Assembly (NCBI RefSeq): GCF_004803855.2
Contig: NZ_CP012552.1
Span: 1,736,001 to 1,800,000, forward strand
DNA: 64,000 nt
Direction: 5' to 3'
Origin: Campylobacter sp. RM16192
GTDB taxonomy: Bacteria > Campylobacterota > Campylobacteria > Campylobacterales > Campylobacteraceae
Shown here in pieces: positions 26,945-35,930 of the stretch. Within the stretch, counting starts at the first letter, position 1, and every line of letters starts with the position of its first letter. The notes beneath the pieces are model-generated. The model had not been told where the DNA came from and did not search any database. It saw only the letters and a list, made by a program, of their open reading frames with translations. The translations under genes were made by a program, and so were the position numbers.

Positions 26945-28346
26945 ACTTGATATAATCCTCTTTTACATATTCTTTTTTATTGTCATAATCTTTTACGAGC
27001 TTAACAACTATAGGACTAAGAACCAACAATGCAATCAGGTTAGGTAAAACCATAAGCCCGTTAAAAAAGTCCGCAAGCTCCCAAACTAAATTTATCTTAA
27101 GAACACTGCCTATAAATACAAATCCAACGACAAAAATTTGAGAAACTCTTACAAATTTAGGACCAAACAGATACCTGACATTTATCTCTGCGAAATAATA
27201 CCACCCAATTATCGTTGTAAAAGCAAAGAAAAATAGACAAATAGCGACAAATCCATATCCACCGGCGCGACCCAAAATATGAGAAGAAAACGCCTCTTGA
27301 ACAAGTGCGATTCCAGTTATTACAGCTTTACCATTTTCAAATTCGATAACATTTGAACTAAGCACAACAAAAACCGTGATATTTAATACTATAAATGTGT
27401 CCACAAATACCGACATTATGCCTAATACTGCTTGGTCTATCGGGTGCTTAACGTTAGCTACGGCATGTGCGTGCGGAGTTGAGCCCATACCAGCCTCATT
27501 ACTAAACAATCCTCTAGCTATTCCATACCTCATAGCCATAGCGATAGTAGCTCCAGTAGCCCCGCCCCAAGCCGCAGAAGGATCAAAAGCGGCTCTAAAA
27601 ATAAGAGATATTACCCCAGGAATCTCGCTAATATTAAAAAATATTATTACAAGTCCTATTATAACATACATTATCGCCATTACAGGAACGATCTTTTCGG
27701 CAACTCTTGCTATGGCTTTGATGCCACCTATGAAAATAAGAGCACAAATAATAGCCAAAAAGAGTCCGCTAATCCATTTTGGTATCCCAAAAGCTCCGAA
27801 AAAACCGTCAGATATAGAATTAGCTTGCACCATATTTCCCATAAATCCAAGTGCCAGAATGATAGCCAAAGAAAAGAACATAGCTAAAAACTTACCTAAT
27901 TTACCGCCAAGTCCTTTTGATATATAAAAAGCAGGACCTCCTATGGTGTGACCGCTTTCATCTTTGGTTTTATAAATTTGAGCCAGACAGATCTCGGCAA
28001 AATTTGTCGCCATACCTAAAAATGCCGCACACCACATCCAAAATATAGCCCCGGGACCGCCCATAACAAGTGCAGTGGTAGCGCCGACTAAATTTCCCGT
28101 ACCAACCTGAGCCGCTATGGCAGTAGCAACCGCCTGAAATGAACTCATACCATCTTTTCCTGCGGCATCACCATGCAAAGAAAAATTACAAAAGAGATTT
28201 TTCATGCCCATTTTAAATTTAAAAATTTGAATAAATTTAAGCTTAATCGTAAAATAAAATCCAGTTCCGCAAAGCAAGGCGATCAAAAAATAAGGACCCC
28301 AAAGAAATGAGTTAAGTTTACTTATAATATCTGTTAAAATTTCCAT
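26943..28346 (-). CDS. Alanine or glycine:cation symporter (AGCS family)
   Basis: Sodium-coupled amino-acid importer. Eleven or so spans in 467 residues; the AGCS motif AIAAQVGTGNLVGATTALVMGGPGAIFWMW lies near residue 87, and SNEAGMGSTPHAHA near 290 is another family hallmark. ATG 28346 chosen over a TTG two codons earlier, since GGAT is then spaced correctly. Alanine, glycine or serine as substrate cannot be separated. Monocistronic. Confidence 0.9.
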   Translation of the reverse strand: MEILTDIISKLNSFLWGPYFLIALLCGTGFYFTIKLKFIQIFKFKMGMKNLFCNFSLHGDAAGKDGMSSFQAVATAIAAQVGTGNLVGATTALVMGGPGAIFWMWCAAFLGMATNFAEICLAQIYKTKDESGHTIGGPAFYISKGLGGKLGKFLAMFFSLAIILALGFMGNMVQANSISDGFFGAFGIPKWISGLFLAIICALIFIGGIKAIARVAEKIVPVMAIMYVIIGLVIIFFNISEIPGVISLIFRAAFDPSAAWGGATGATIAMAMRYGIARGLFSNEAGMGSTPHAHAVANVKHPIDQAVLGIMSVFVDTFIVLNITVFVVLSSNVIEFENGKAVITGIALVQEAFSSHILGRAGGYGFVAICLFFFAFTTIIGWYYFAEINVRYLFGPKFVRVSQIFVVGFVFIGSVLKINLVWELADFFNGLMVLPNLIALLVLSPIVVKLVKDYDNKKEYVKEDYIK

Positions 28347-28475
28347 TATCAATCCATTGTTTAAAGTTTAAGTTAGAGTCAGTGAGTATAGTTAAAAATA
28401 TATTAAATTTTTATAAATAATAGTAAATATTATTTCTATATTAATGATATAGTGGCATTTATTATTAATTTATAC

Positions 28476-29663
28476 TTATTTCGAGTTAATTTTATGCTTT
28501 AATTTCTCAAGCCATTCTTCAAGAGTTTTTTCAAATCCTATGCCGTTACTTTTATAAAATTTAAGCGGTTCTTCTAGGTATTTTTGCTCGACCCAACCGC
28601 CAAAACTATGCGGATAAAGATAGTCTCTGGCTTCAGGAGCGGTATTTATAAGATATAGAGGGATTTTCAAAGTAGCTTCGGTCTTTACATATTTCAAAGC
28701 CGAATTTATCGCTTTATAGCTTGAATTTGACTTCGGTGAACAAGCTAGATAGATAGCGCATTGGCTTAGGATGATTCTGGCTTCAGGGTAGCCAATTTTA
28801 CTAACTGCTAATAGCGTGTTAGTAGCCAAATTTAGCGCATTTGGGTTAGCGTTACCCACATCTTCACTTGCAAATATCACCATCCTTCTAGCTATAAAGT
28901 CAGCGCTTTCGCCAGCGTCAATAAGCCTTGCAAGATAATATATGGAGGCGTTTTCATCGCTTCCTCGTATGCTTTTTATAAAAGCACTTGCCAAGTGGTA
29001 GTGCGTATCATCTTCACTAACTCCTTCACTAACTGCGTTAGCACGAAGTATTTTTAAATTTTCAAGAGTTATGCTAGGGCTTAAATTTAACGCAAATTCA
29101 AGTAAATTTAAAAGCCCGCGTGCGTCACCACCGCTACTTTTAAATAGATACTCGCACGCCTCATCATCGATTTCAAACTCAACTTCATTTCTAACGCGGC
29201 TAAGCAACTTCTCAAAATCAGCTCTTTTAAGCGGAGCAAATTCAAATAGCATCGAGCGGCTTCTGATACCAGAACTTAATGTAAAGTATGGGTTTTCCGT
29301 GCTTGCTCCGATGATTATGGCGTTATAATTTTCCATCGGAACCAAAAGTGCTTCTTGCTGAGTCTTGCTTAGACGGTGAATCTCATCGATAAAAAAAAGC
29401 GGCTTATTAAGCGCATTTTCATAGTTTTTAAGTATCCTTCTAAACTCATCTATCTTTAAATTTCCGCCGTCAAATTCGTAAAAATCATAGCTCATCGCCC
29501 CAGCCACAGCCCTAGCAAAGCTCGTCTTACCACAACCCGCAGGACCGTAAAATATACTGTGAGGTATCTTTTGATTTTGGATAAATTTTTTAAAAACCTC
29601 TACGATCTCAGCCTGTCCGCAAATTTCATCAAGGGTTTTTGGGCGAAATTTTAAAGCAAACAT
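28476..29663 (-). CDS. rarA: Replication-associated recombination protein A (MgsA-like AAA+ ATPase)
   Basis: Clamp-loader-like ATPase acting at stalled forks. Walker A YGPAGCGKTSFARAVAG near residue 40, Walker B LFFIDEIHRLSK near 90, sensor 1 IIIGASTENPYF, and the C-terminal tetramerisation region with YPHSFGGWVEQKYLE. 395 residues. AAAGGA site. Separated from the next upstream gene by a canonical terminator. Confidence 0.92.
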   Translation of the reverse strand: MFALKFRPKTLDEICGQAEIVEVFKKFIQNQKIPHSIFYGPAGCGKTSFARAVAGAMSYDFYEFDGGNLKIDEFRRILKNYENALNKPLFFIDEIHRLSKTQQEALLVPMENYNAIIIGASTENPYFTLSSGIRSRSMLFEFAPLKRADFEKLLSRVRNEVEFEIDDEACEYLFKSSGGDARGLLNLLEFALNLSPSITLENLKILRANAVSEGVSEDDTHYHLASAFIKSIRGSDENASIYYLARLIDAGESADFIARRMVIFASEDVGNANPNALNLATNTLLAVSKIGYPEARIILSQCAIYLACSPKSNSSYKAINSALKYVKTEATLKIPLYLINTAPEARDYLYPHSFGGWVEQKYLEEPLKFYKSNGIGFEKTLEEWLEKLKHKINSK

Positions 29664-29741
29664 GGCTTTCCTTTATCAAGCGACAGTTATTTTTACTCAT
29701 TATATTAGAATTTTGATTAAAGCAGGTTTTGAAGTGAAGCT

Positions 29742-29778
29742 GCAAAAAAGATTTGAAGGCAAATTTATGCCTTCAAAT
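29742..29778 (-). terminator. Rho-independent terminator downstream of the nim-like gene
   Basis: On the minus strand an 11-bp stem ATTTGAAGGCA / TGCCTTCAAAT with a six-base loop is followed by CTTTTTTG, a proper T tract. It lies between the end of the nim-like gene and rarA, and probably ends the ung / 498-residue gene / nim-like transcript. Confidence 0.85.
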
Positions 29779-29806
29779 TTGAGCTAAAATTTCGTAAATC
29801 AATAAT

Positions 29807-30318
29807 CTACAAAATTTTAGCCTTTGCGCTTATAGATTTTATTTTAAGTTCGTAAATATAAAGATGATTTAGCCCGTGATACGCCGCAGTTTCAAACGCA
29901 CTCATATATTCAGGCGTATATTTTTCACAAAGTAGCCGTAAGGCTTTGATTTTCTTAGTATCATCAGCGACAAGATAAGCCTTAGTCTCGGCTATCGCGC
30001 TTTTGTATTCGGTAGTAAAAACCCTGCTTGCAAGCTTTGCTCCATCATCCTTCATCGCCTCAAATTCAGCTTCGGTATGTTTTGGGACTTTATTATAAGA
30101 CACGCACACCATCTTAACATCTTTGCCGTCTTTAAAAAGCCTAGCCTTTGAGCCTGCAATCGCGCCGTGTATATAGACACTCATGCCTTCTCTTGCTATA
30201 GAGATAGGTATAGAAAATGCTCCACCACTCTCATCTACGCAGCTTATGACGGCATACTCACTGTTATCGATTATCTCAAGTGCCTCTTCGTCGCATAAAT
30301 TCTATCTTTTCTTCTCAT
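29807..30318 (-). pseudogene. PPOX-fold flavin-binding protein (NimA / nitroimidazole-resistance-like), frameshifted near the start
   Basis: Family: pyridoxamine-phosphate-oxidase-like FMN proteins. An ATG at 30318 with AAGGGA site encodes MRRKDR, the usual family start, but the rest (LCDEEALEIIDNSEYAVISC, then GGAFSIPISIAREG and SVYIHGAIAGSKARLF down to the end) is in another frame. A single base missing at about 30300-30304 explains the break; after it the reading frame is intact to the stop at 29807. An internal ATG at 30184 gives a 125-codon frame, but that would lose strands of the barrel. The ATG overlaps the stop of the 498-residue gene (ATGA). Confidence 0.75.
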
Positions 30319-31811
30319 GTTTCCCTTGGCTTTATACCGCTTGTCTCATATATATTTTTCAAAGATTGCATTATAGATTTTAGTGTCTTTTCTTGCTTAA
30401 TAATTCTTCTATCTTCATTTACATTTAATATTTTTATTAAAAGTTGGTTAATTGAATTTAATTTTAAAAGCATTGACTCTTTGTCAAGGCTCTCAAGATC
30501 GTTTGTCTTAAAATAAACAATACAAAAAAATACCCCTATAAAACAGCCAGAAATTACACTAACTAAAGTAATAATACTGCTATTAAAATTTGCAAGAATT
30601 TTATTTTGAGATATAAAAAATCCAGTAGCACCAAAAAAAACTATAACAAACAATGAAAACAAAAACACTCGTAAAACCATCAAGCCACCTATACACCTTA
30701 CTAATGATTTTCTAATACTCCCTCTTTTATTTTCTACTAGTTCTATTTCATCCCAAATATCTTTTTTGTTTAAAAAATTTTTAGATATAAATAAAAATTC
30801 GCAACTTTTTCTTCTTTCTAATTTAAAAATTTTTACTCTATCTTCATTGCTTACTCTGTAAATATAATCAGTAAAGTCATAACATATACTTAGAATATCT
30901 TTTAATATAGCTTTTGATTTTTCATTTTTAAAGCAAAGTGTGTTATTTTCCCACGATATGTTAAGGCTAGCTCTATATTGTGGTAATTTTTGACAAAATT
31001 CTTCTAAACACATATGCCATCCGATAGCAAAGTCGTACTGAGTATCCCATCCTGACTCAATATAATACATAGATTTTAAAGCTATGACTCTTAAATATGC
31101 CATCTCTAAATCAAACATATTTTCTATATCAAAAATATTATCAGACAACAATGTATAAAATATAGATTGATAATTATCACATAAAATTTTATCCACTTCA
31201 TCATTATTAGCAGAATCAATATTTGATTTAATGTCATATATGTATGAATTTAAAAATTTATAATATTTTAAGATATTTATATCTCTTTTTTTAAGCGTCT
31301 GTAGTATTAAGCTATTGTTATATGCTATAGCATCATTTACTATTTTCAAAATTTTAGCCAAATCGCTACTCAAAAAGTTACAATCAAAAATTAAAATTTT
31401 ATAATCTGAGAAAGTTATATCTTTATTTTCTTTAGAATTACAGCCCATAAAAATCTCATCTCTAAGCATTAATAGATCTTGAAAATTACAGCATTTATTT
31501 AAGGCACTCTCAAACGACTTTATATTTTTAAAATCAATCTCTAAAATTTTAGTTTTGATGAAAACCATAACATCTTCAAAATCGCAAAAATCATTTAAAA
31601 AATCACAAGTGGTCCAAAAATCACCAGCTATTTTTCTTGTCAAACCATCCAAAGATTTGATTAAAATCTCTTTTAAAGGAGCTATGATTTCTGATTTTGT
31701 TAACTTTGTAGCTTGTAATTCAATATCTAAAATAGATAAAATTTTATTACCAAATTGCAACTCTTTTTTATAATGGCTTTTTGCTACTTCAAACGAACTT
31801 ATTTTAAGCAT
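30315..31811 (-). CDS. Unrecognised 498-residue protein with two C-terminal membrane spans
   Basis: I do not recognise the family. The first 370 residues are soluble, mainly helical, rich in Lys, Asn, Asp and Ile, with several Cys (CCNFQDLL, FMGCNS, FDCNF). Two membrane spans follow, about 374-396 and 412-434, then a charged helical tail of about 64 residues. The frame overlaps ung by eight bases upstream and the broken nim-like gene by four bases downstream, so it sits in a tight operon. The DNA is clearly more AT-rich than neighbouring ung, which suggests acquisition. A defence or envelope role is possible but not shown. Confidence 0.8.
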   Translation of the reverse strand: MLKISSFEVAKSHYKKELQFGNKILSILDIELQATKLTKSEIIAPLKEILIKSLDGLTRKIAGDFWTTCDFLNDFCDFEDVMVFIKTKILEIDFKNIKSFESALNKCCNFQDLLMLRDEIFMGCNSKENKDITFSDYKILIFDCNFLSSDLAKILKIVNDAIAYNNSLILQTLKKRDINILKYYKFLNSYIYDIKSNIDSANNDEVDKILCDNYQSIFYTLLSDNIFDIENMFDLEMAYLRVIALKSMYYIESGWDTQYDFAIGWHMCLEEFCQKLPQYRASLNISWENNTLCFKNEKSKAILKDILSICYDFTDYIYRVSNEDRVKIFKLERRKSCEFLFISKNFLNKKDIWDEIELVENKRGSIRKSLVRCIGGLMVLRVFLFSLFVIVFFGATGFFISQNKILANFNSSIITLVSVISGCFIGVFFCIVYFKTNDLESLDKESMLLKLNSINQLLIKILNVNEDRRIIKQEKTLKSIMQSLKNIYETSGIKPRET

Positions 31812-32517
31812 TATTTTTCCTTATAATATTATAATTATTCAAATCCCAATCAATCGCGCTCATGCCTTTGCTAACAAGATAGTCGTTACACTTTGAAAAA
31901 TGACGCGAACCAAAGAACGCGCCACGAGCTAACGGACTCGGATGAGCGGCCGTTAGTACAAGGTGTTTGTTAGCATCTATAAGCGGCATTTTCGCCTTTG
32001 CGGGATTTCCCCAAAGCATAAATACTACATTTTCTTTTTTATCGCTAACGACTCTTATAGCAGCATCGGTAAATTCCTGCCAGCCAAAATTTGCATGCGA
32101 ATTTGCTTGCCCTGCCCCAACCGTCAAAGTCGCATTAAGAAGCAACACCCCTTGCTTCGCCCAGTAAGTAAGATCGCCCGAATTCGGCTCGCTGATCCCA
32201 AGATCATCGTAAATTTCTTTATAGATATTAACCAGACTCGGCGGCACTCGCACTCCGTTTGGCACGCTAAAACTAAGCCCCATAGCCTGACCTGCACCAT
32301 GATATGGATCTTGCCCGAGAATTACGACTTTCACTTTATCAAAAGGCGTTAGATTAAAAGCGTTAAATATAAGCGAATTTGGCGGATAGACCCTGCCTAA
32401 TCTCAAAGCACTTATCAAATTTTGTTTTATCTGAGCGAAGTACGGACTTAAAAACTCCTCCTTAAGAGCCTCTTTCCAACCCGCTTCAATCTGAACGTTA
32501 TTGATATCTATCTGCAT
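31804..32517 (-). CDS. ung: Uracil-DNA glycosylase
   Basis: Removes uracil from DNA. Catalytic water-activating Asp at residue 70 in VILGQDPYHGAGQAMGLSFSV; uracil-specific segment LLLNATLTVGAGQANSH; leucine/His loop AAHPSPLARGAFFGSRHF. 237 residues. AGGAT ribosome site. It overlaps the next gene by eight bases and probably drives its expression. Confidence 0.95.
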   Translation of the reverse strand: MQIDINNVQIEAGWKEALKEEFLSPYFAQIKQNLISALRLGRVYPPNSLIFNAFNLTPFDKVKVVILGQDPYHGAGQAMGLSFSVPNGVRVPPSLVNIYKEIYDDLGISEPNSGDLTYWAKQGVLLLNATLTVGAGQANSHANFGWQEFTDAAIRVVSDKKENVVFMLWGNPAKAKMPLIDANKHLVLTAAHPSPLARGAFFGSRHFSKCNDYLVSKGMSAIDWDLNNYNIIRKNNA

Positions 32518-32637
32518 ACAATCCTCGTTTTAAGCTTTATCCGCTCTAGTTTTCTTAAAATCATAACCAAATTAAGCTAAAATTTCTAAACTCAAATTTA
32601 AAATTTAGCGTAAGTTTAAGATTTAAAAAGGAAATTT

Positions 32638-33195
32638 ATGTCAGAGCGAATTTTGAATAAAATCATCACTCTTTTAAACGAAAACAAAGCTGATTTTAGA
32701 GTCGTAAATCACGAGCCTGCAGCTACCTCAGAGGCCTCAGCTAAAGCACGCGGCACGCTCATAGGACAGGGAGCAAAGGCTATTGTGTGCGTGATAAAAG
32801 GAGTCAGTCCGCAAATTTCAACCACAATCAAAGAAAGCTCTGAAGCGGATCAAACACGTCTAAGTAGTTCTCTTAAAAACTCAAAACATTATGTTTTAGC
32901 AGTTCTTCCTGCGGATTATAAAGCGAATTTAGAGGCTATTACTTGCGAATTTGACGGCACTAAAACCTCTTTGGCAAGTCCTGCGGAAGTTAGCGAACTT
33001 ACAGATTGCGTTATCGGCTCGGTTCCTCCCTTTAGTTTTCATGAAAGACTTGAGCTGATCGTTGATAGCAAGCTGTTTGAGAGGTTTGACGAGATAGCCT
33101 TTAACGCGGGCTTGCTTGATCGCTCCATCATCTTAAACACAAAAGACTATAAGCGAATAGTAAAGCCACGAATCGTGAATTTTGCCACTATTTAA
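32638..33195 (+). CDS. YbaK/EbsC-type aminoacyl-tRNA deacylase
   Basis: Trans-editing domain protein that hydrolyses mischarged tRNA (Cys-, Ala- or Pro-tRNA types in the family). The core reads FRVVNHEPAATSEASAKARG near residue 21, GQGAKAIVCVIKG near 43, then a GSVPPFSF motif near 125. 185 residues. AAAAAGGA site. Not fused to ProRS; precise tRNA target unknown. Confidence 0.8.
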   Translation: MSERILNKIITLLNENKADFRVVNHEPAATSEASAKARGTLIGQGAKAIVCVIKGVSPQISTTIKESSEADQTRLSSSLKNSKHYVLAVLPADYKANLEAITCEFDGTKTSLASPAEVSELTDCVIGSVPPFSFHERLELIVDSKLFERFDEIAFNAGLLDRSIILNTKDYKRIVKPRIVNFATI

Positions 33196-33265
33196 ATAAA
33201 AACATAAATGCGGTAAATTGCAAATTTGTTATAATCAATCTACTTAATACCCAAAAGGAGTGAAA

Positions 33266-34411
33266 ATGTATCATTTTAGCTTTTATAACCCTGTTAGGAT
33301 AGAATTTGGCGAAGGCAAAGAGCAGCATATCGGAGCTTATATGAAAAAATTCGGCGCTAAAAAGACGCTTTTGCTCTATGGAAGCGAGCGAATCAAGCAG
33401 ACCGGGTTATTTGACGTAGTGGCAAAAAGCCTAAAGCAAGAGCAGATAGAATTTACCGCTCTTGGCGGAGTTAAGAGCAATCCCGTGCTAAGTAAGGTAA
33501 ATGAAGCGATCAAAATCGCACGAGAATTTGGCGCAGATAGTGTGCTCGCGGTTGGAGGCGGCTCGGTACTTGACAGCGCCAAAACTATCGCCGCAGGAGC
33601 TTGTTATGAAGGCGATGTGTGGGATTTTTTCACAGGTAAAACTCCAAAGACCGCTCTTAAAATTTTTGATATCATAACTCTAGCCGCAACAGCAAGCGAG
33701 ATGAATAACGGAGCCATCATAACCAAAGAAGAAACAAAAGAAAAGTACGCTATAAGCGGCGAAGCTCTATTCCCTAAAGTTTCCGTGATAAATCCAAAGC
33801 TTCAATCAACCGTAACAAGCGAGTATCTAGCCTACTCCGCAAGCGATGTGATAGCGCATTCTATCGAGGGGTATTTCACGGCAAGTATTCATCCTGAAAT
33901 CATAAATTTGCAAGTTGAAGCTAACATCAAAACGATAATAAAAACAACTGAAATTTTACTTCAAAATCCCGATGAATACGACGCAAGAGGCGAGTTTGCG
34001 TGGGCTGCGACAATGGCTTTAAACCACATAACCAGAGCAGGCACGAAGGACATAAGCTTTCCAAATCACATGATAGAGCACGCTATGAGCGCGGTAACGG
34101 ACTGTGCGCACGGTGCGGGGCTTAGCGTGGTGATGCCTGCATGGATGAAGTGGTATAAAGATAAAAATTTAGCGCAGTTTGAGAGGTTTGGGCGAGAAAT
34201 TTTTGGCGTAAATTCGGCAGACGAAGGCATACAAGCGCTTAAATCGTGGTTTGATAAGATAGGCACGCCGACAAGCCTTAAACAACTCAACATAGATAAA
34301 AGCACGCTAGAAGAGATTATTGATGTCGCCGCACAAAATGCCGTAGCTTGGAGAATGGATAAAATTTACACCAAAAAGACGATAGAGGAAATTTTAAATT
34401 TGGCATACTAA
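33266..34411 (+). CDS. Iron-containing alcohol dehydrogenase (butanol-dehydrogenase type)
   Basis: NAD(P)H-dependent group III alcohol dehydrogenase. Nucleotide site VGGGSVLDSAKTIA near residue 92; metal ligands in SASDVIAHSIEGYF (Asp, His, near 192) and FPNHMIEHAMSAVTDCAHGAGLSVVMPAWMKW (two His, near 262-276). I use ATG 33266 rather than the GTG two codons earlier since AGGAG is then spaced properly. About 381 residues. Likely reduces short aldehydes; substrate unknown. Confidence 0.9.
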   Translation: MYHFSFYNPVRIEFGEGKEQHIGAYMKKFGAKKTLLLYGSERIKQTGLFDVVAKSLKQEQIEFTALGGVKSNPVLSKVNEAIKIAREFGADSVLAVGGGSVLDSAKTIAAGACYEGDVWDFFTGKTPKTALKIFDIITLAATASEMNNGAIITKEETKEKYAISGEALFPKVSVINPKLQSTVTSEYLAYSASDVIAHSIEGYFTASIHPEIINLQVEANIKTIIKTTEILLQNPDEYDARGEFAWAATMALNHITRAGTKDISFPNHMIEHAMSAVTDCAHGAGLSVVMPAWMKWYKDKNLAQFERFGREIFGVNSADEGIQALKSWFDKIGTPTSLKQLNIDKSTLEEIIDVAAQNAVAWRMDKIYTKKTIEEILNLAY

Positions 34412-34455
34412 CGCCAACTAACAATACCGCGTGTTAGCCAAAAACAGGAGCAAAA

Positions 34456-35010
34456 ATGATAAAAAAAGTAGAACTCTCAAAAGCCTATAGGCTGGTAAAT
34501 ACAGGTCCAACCTGCCTGATAAGCGCGAAATTTGATAACATAGAAAATGCTATGAGCGCATCTTGGGTTTGCGCGCTTGATTACGATAAGATAAGCGTAG
34601 TTATTGATTCTTCGGCATTTACGCGCTCGCTCATAGAAAAGAGCGGATACTTTGCCGTTAGTATTCCGTGCGAGAAACAAGCAAATTTAATTATGAAGCT
34701 GGGCTTAATCTCAAGACATCAAAATGCCGCTAAAATGCAATATGTAAGGCTCTTTTATAAAGACGGCTTTAATGTGCCGTTAGTTAGCGACTGCATAGCT
34801 TGGTTAGTATGCAAGGTACTAACAAACAAAGCTAACCAGAGCGAATTTGATCTGTTTATGGGAGAAGTTGTGGGCGCATGGGCTGATACTAGAGTATTTG
34901 AAGAAGGTAGATGGAAATTTGACGAGTGCGAAGAGGAGTTAAGAAGCCTTCACTACGTGGCAGGCGGAGAGTTTTACACGCTTGGCAAAAGTATAAACGT
35001 AAAGATTTAA
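34456..35010 (+). CDS. Flavin reductase-like FMN-binding protein
   Basis: Split-barrel flavin reductase domain: NTGPTCLISAKFDNIENAMS, then VIDSSAFTRSLIEKSGYFAVSIP, typical for the Flavin_Reduct family. 184 residues. AGGAG ribosome site. Follows the alcohol dehydrogenase by about 45 bases on the same strand, so possibly cotranscribed. Its 3' end abuts the mrr stop on the other strand. Confidence 0.85.
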   Translation: MIKKVELSKAYRLVNTGPTCLISAKFDNIENAMSASWVCALDYDKISVVIDSSAFTRSLIEKSGYFAVSIPCEKQANLIMKLGLISRHQNAAKMQYVRLFYKDGFNVPLVSDCIAWLVCKVLTNKANQSEFDLFMGEVVGAWADTRVFEEGRWKFDECEEELRSLHYVAGGEFYTLGKSINVKI

Positions 35011-35921
35011 TCACTCCATAAACTCATCGAAAAAGTCCTTATCAACTTCGCAAATTTCGATATTTTGTCTGACCTGAACGCCTACTTTATACTTTATCAT
35101 CAATTCAGCAAGTCGCTCACCGTCAATAAGCGCGATAGAATGATCCTGCAAGTTTTTCGCGTAATGCTCGGCATCTTTAGTAAATTTTGAAGTAGTGATG
35201 AAAACGCCCTTTTTCGTCTGCTTATCTAAAATAGCTCCTGCAAATTTGTTAAGTTCGGGGCGAGTGATGTTTCCTTGCCAATGCTTTGCTTGAATATAAA
35301 TTTTAGAAATTCTAAGCTCGTCTTCGTTTATAATCCCATCTATGCCGCCATCGGCTCCGTCCTTTGTGAGTGTGCCTTCTGCGTAACCCATCTTAACCAA
35401 AAGATTTTTCACCAAGTCTTCAAAAAACTTAGGGCTCTTTGCATTTATCTCATCTAAAATTTGAGTCTTTAGAAGCTCTTTGAGCGCGATATCAGCACTA
35501 TCGGGGTTATATCTTTAGAATTTTGATCGGTTGCGGATAACGGCTTATCATGTTTGCTACTTTTATTCTTATTGTAAACTTCATCATACCAAGAGATAAA
35601 TTTAGCCTCAGAGTTCTTATCGGCGCAAATTTTTCTACCAAATTCTGTTATTTTAAAAGTGCCTCGCCCTATTTTTTGAGCAGGTCTTTTGTTTTTCGGC
35701 AAATTCATAATCTCTTGTATAGAGGCAAGATAGCTTAACGCCCAACTAGCCCTACTTACGTGTAAAAGCACTTTGCCGCTTGGTATCTTAAGCTCCTTTT
35801 CATCATCGCTAAGTTTAAAATGTTTCGCCGCAAATTCATAAATTTCTTTTCTATCCGCTTCGCTTTTAGTGCTAAGAAATCCGAGTATCGGCAGCATCAT
35901 CTCTTTGTGACTTGCCACCAA
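35011..35921 (-). pseudogene. mrr: Mrr-type restriction endonuclease, frameshifted in a G4 tract
   Basis: Two open frames add up to one Mrr protein. The first (from about 35921) holds the N-terminal winged-helix domain (EMMLPILGFLSTKSEADRK, FKITEFGRKI) and runs out of frame after SKDITP. The second continues, from the same point in the next frame, DSADIALKELLKTQILDEI and FFEDLVKNLLVKMGY, with the nuclease core DGADGGIDGII ... IYIQAKHW (Asp and Gln-x-Lys). The junction is a run of four G (plus strand 35503-35506); five would restore one frame of about 300 codons. The start codon is uncertain (TTG/GTG near 35921 or an internal ATG), with no strong ribosome site. Mrr-type enzymes cut modified DNA. 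Confidence 0.8.
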
Positions 35922-35930
35922 TACTCTGCT

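Noticed and set aside
27376..27927. 183-codon plus-strand frame inside the AGCS symporter gene
   Set aside because: Antisense shadow; the opposite strand has full family motifs.
29807..30184. Treating the 125-codon frame as a complete gene
   Set aside because: Family-type sequence continues in the same frame upstream of this ATG, and the true start with ribosome site is at 30318.
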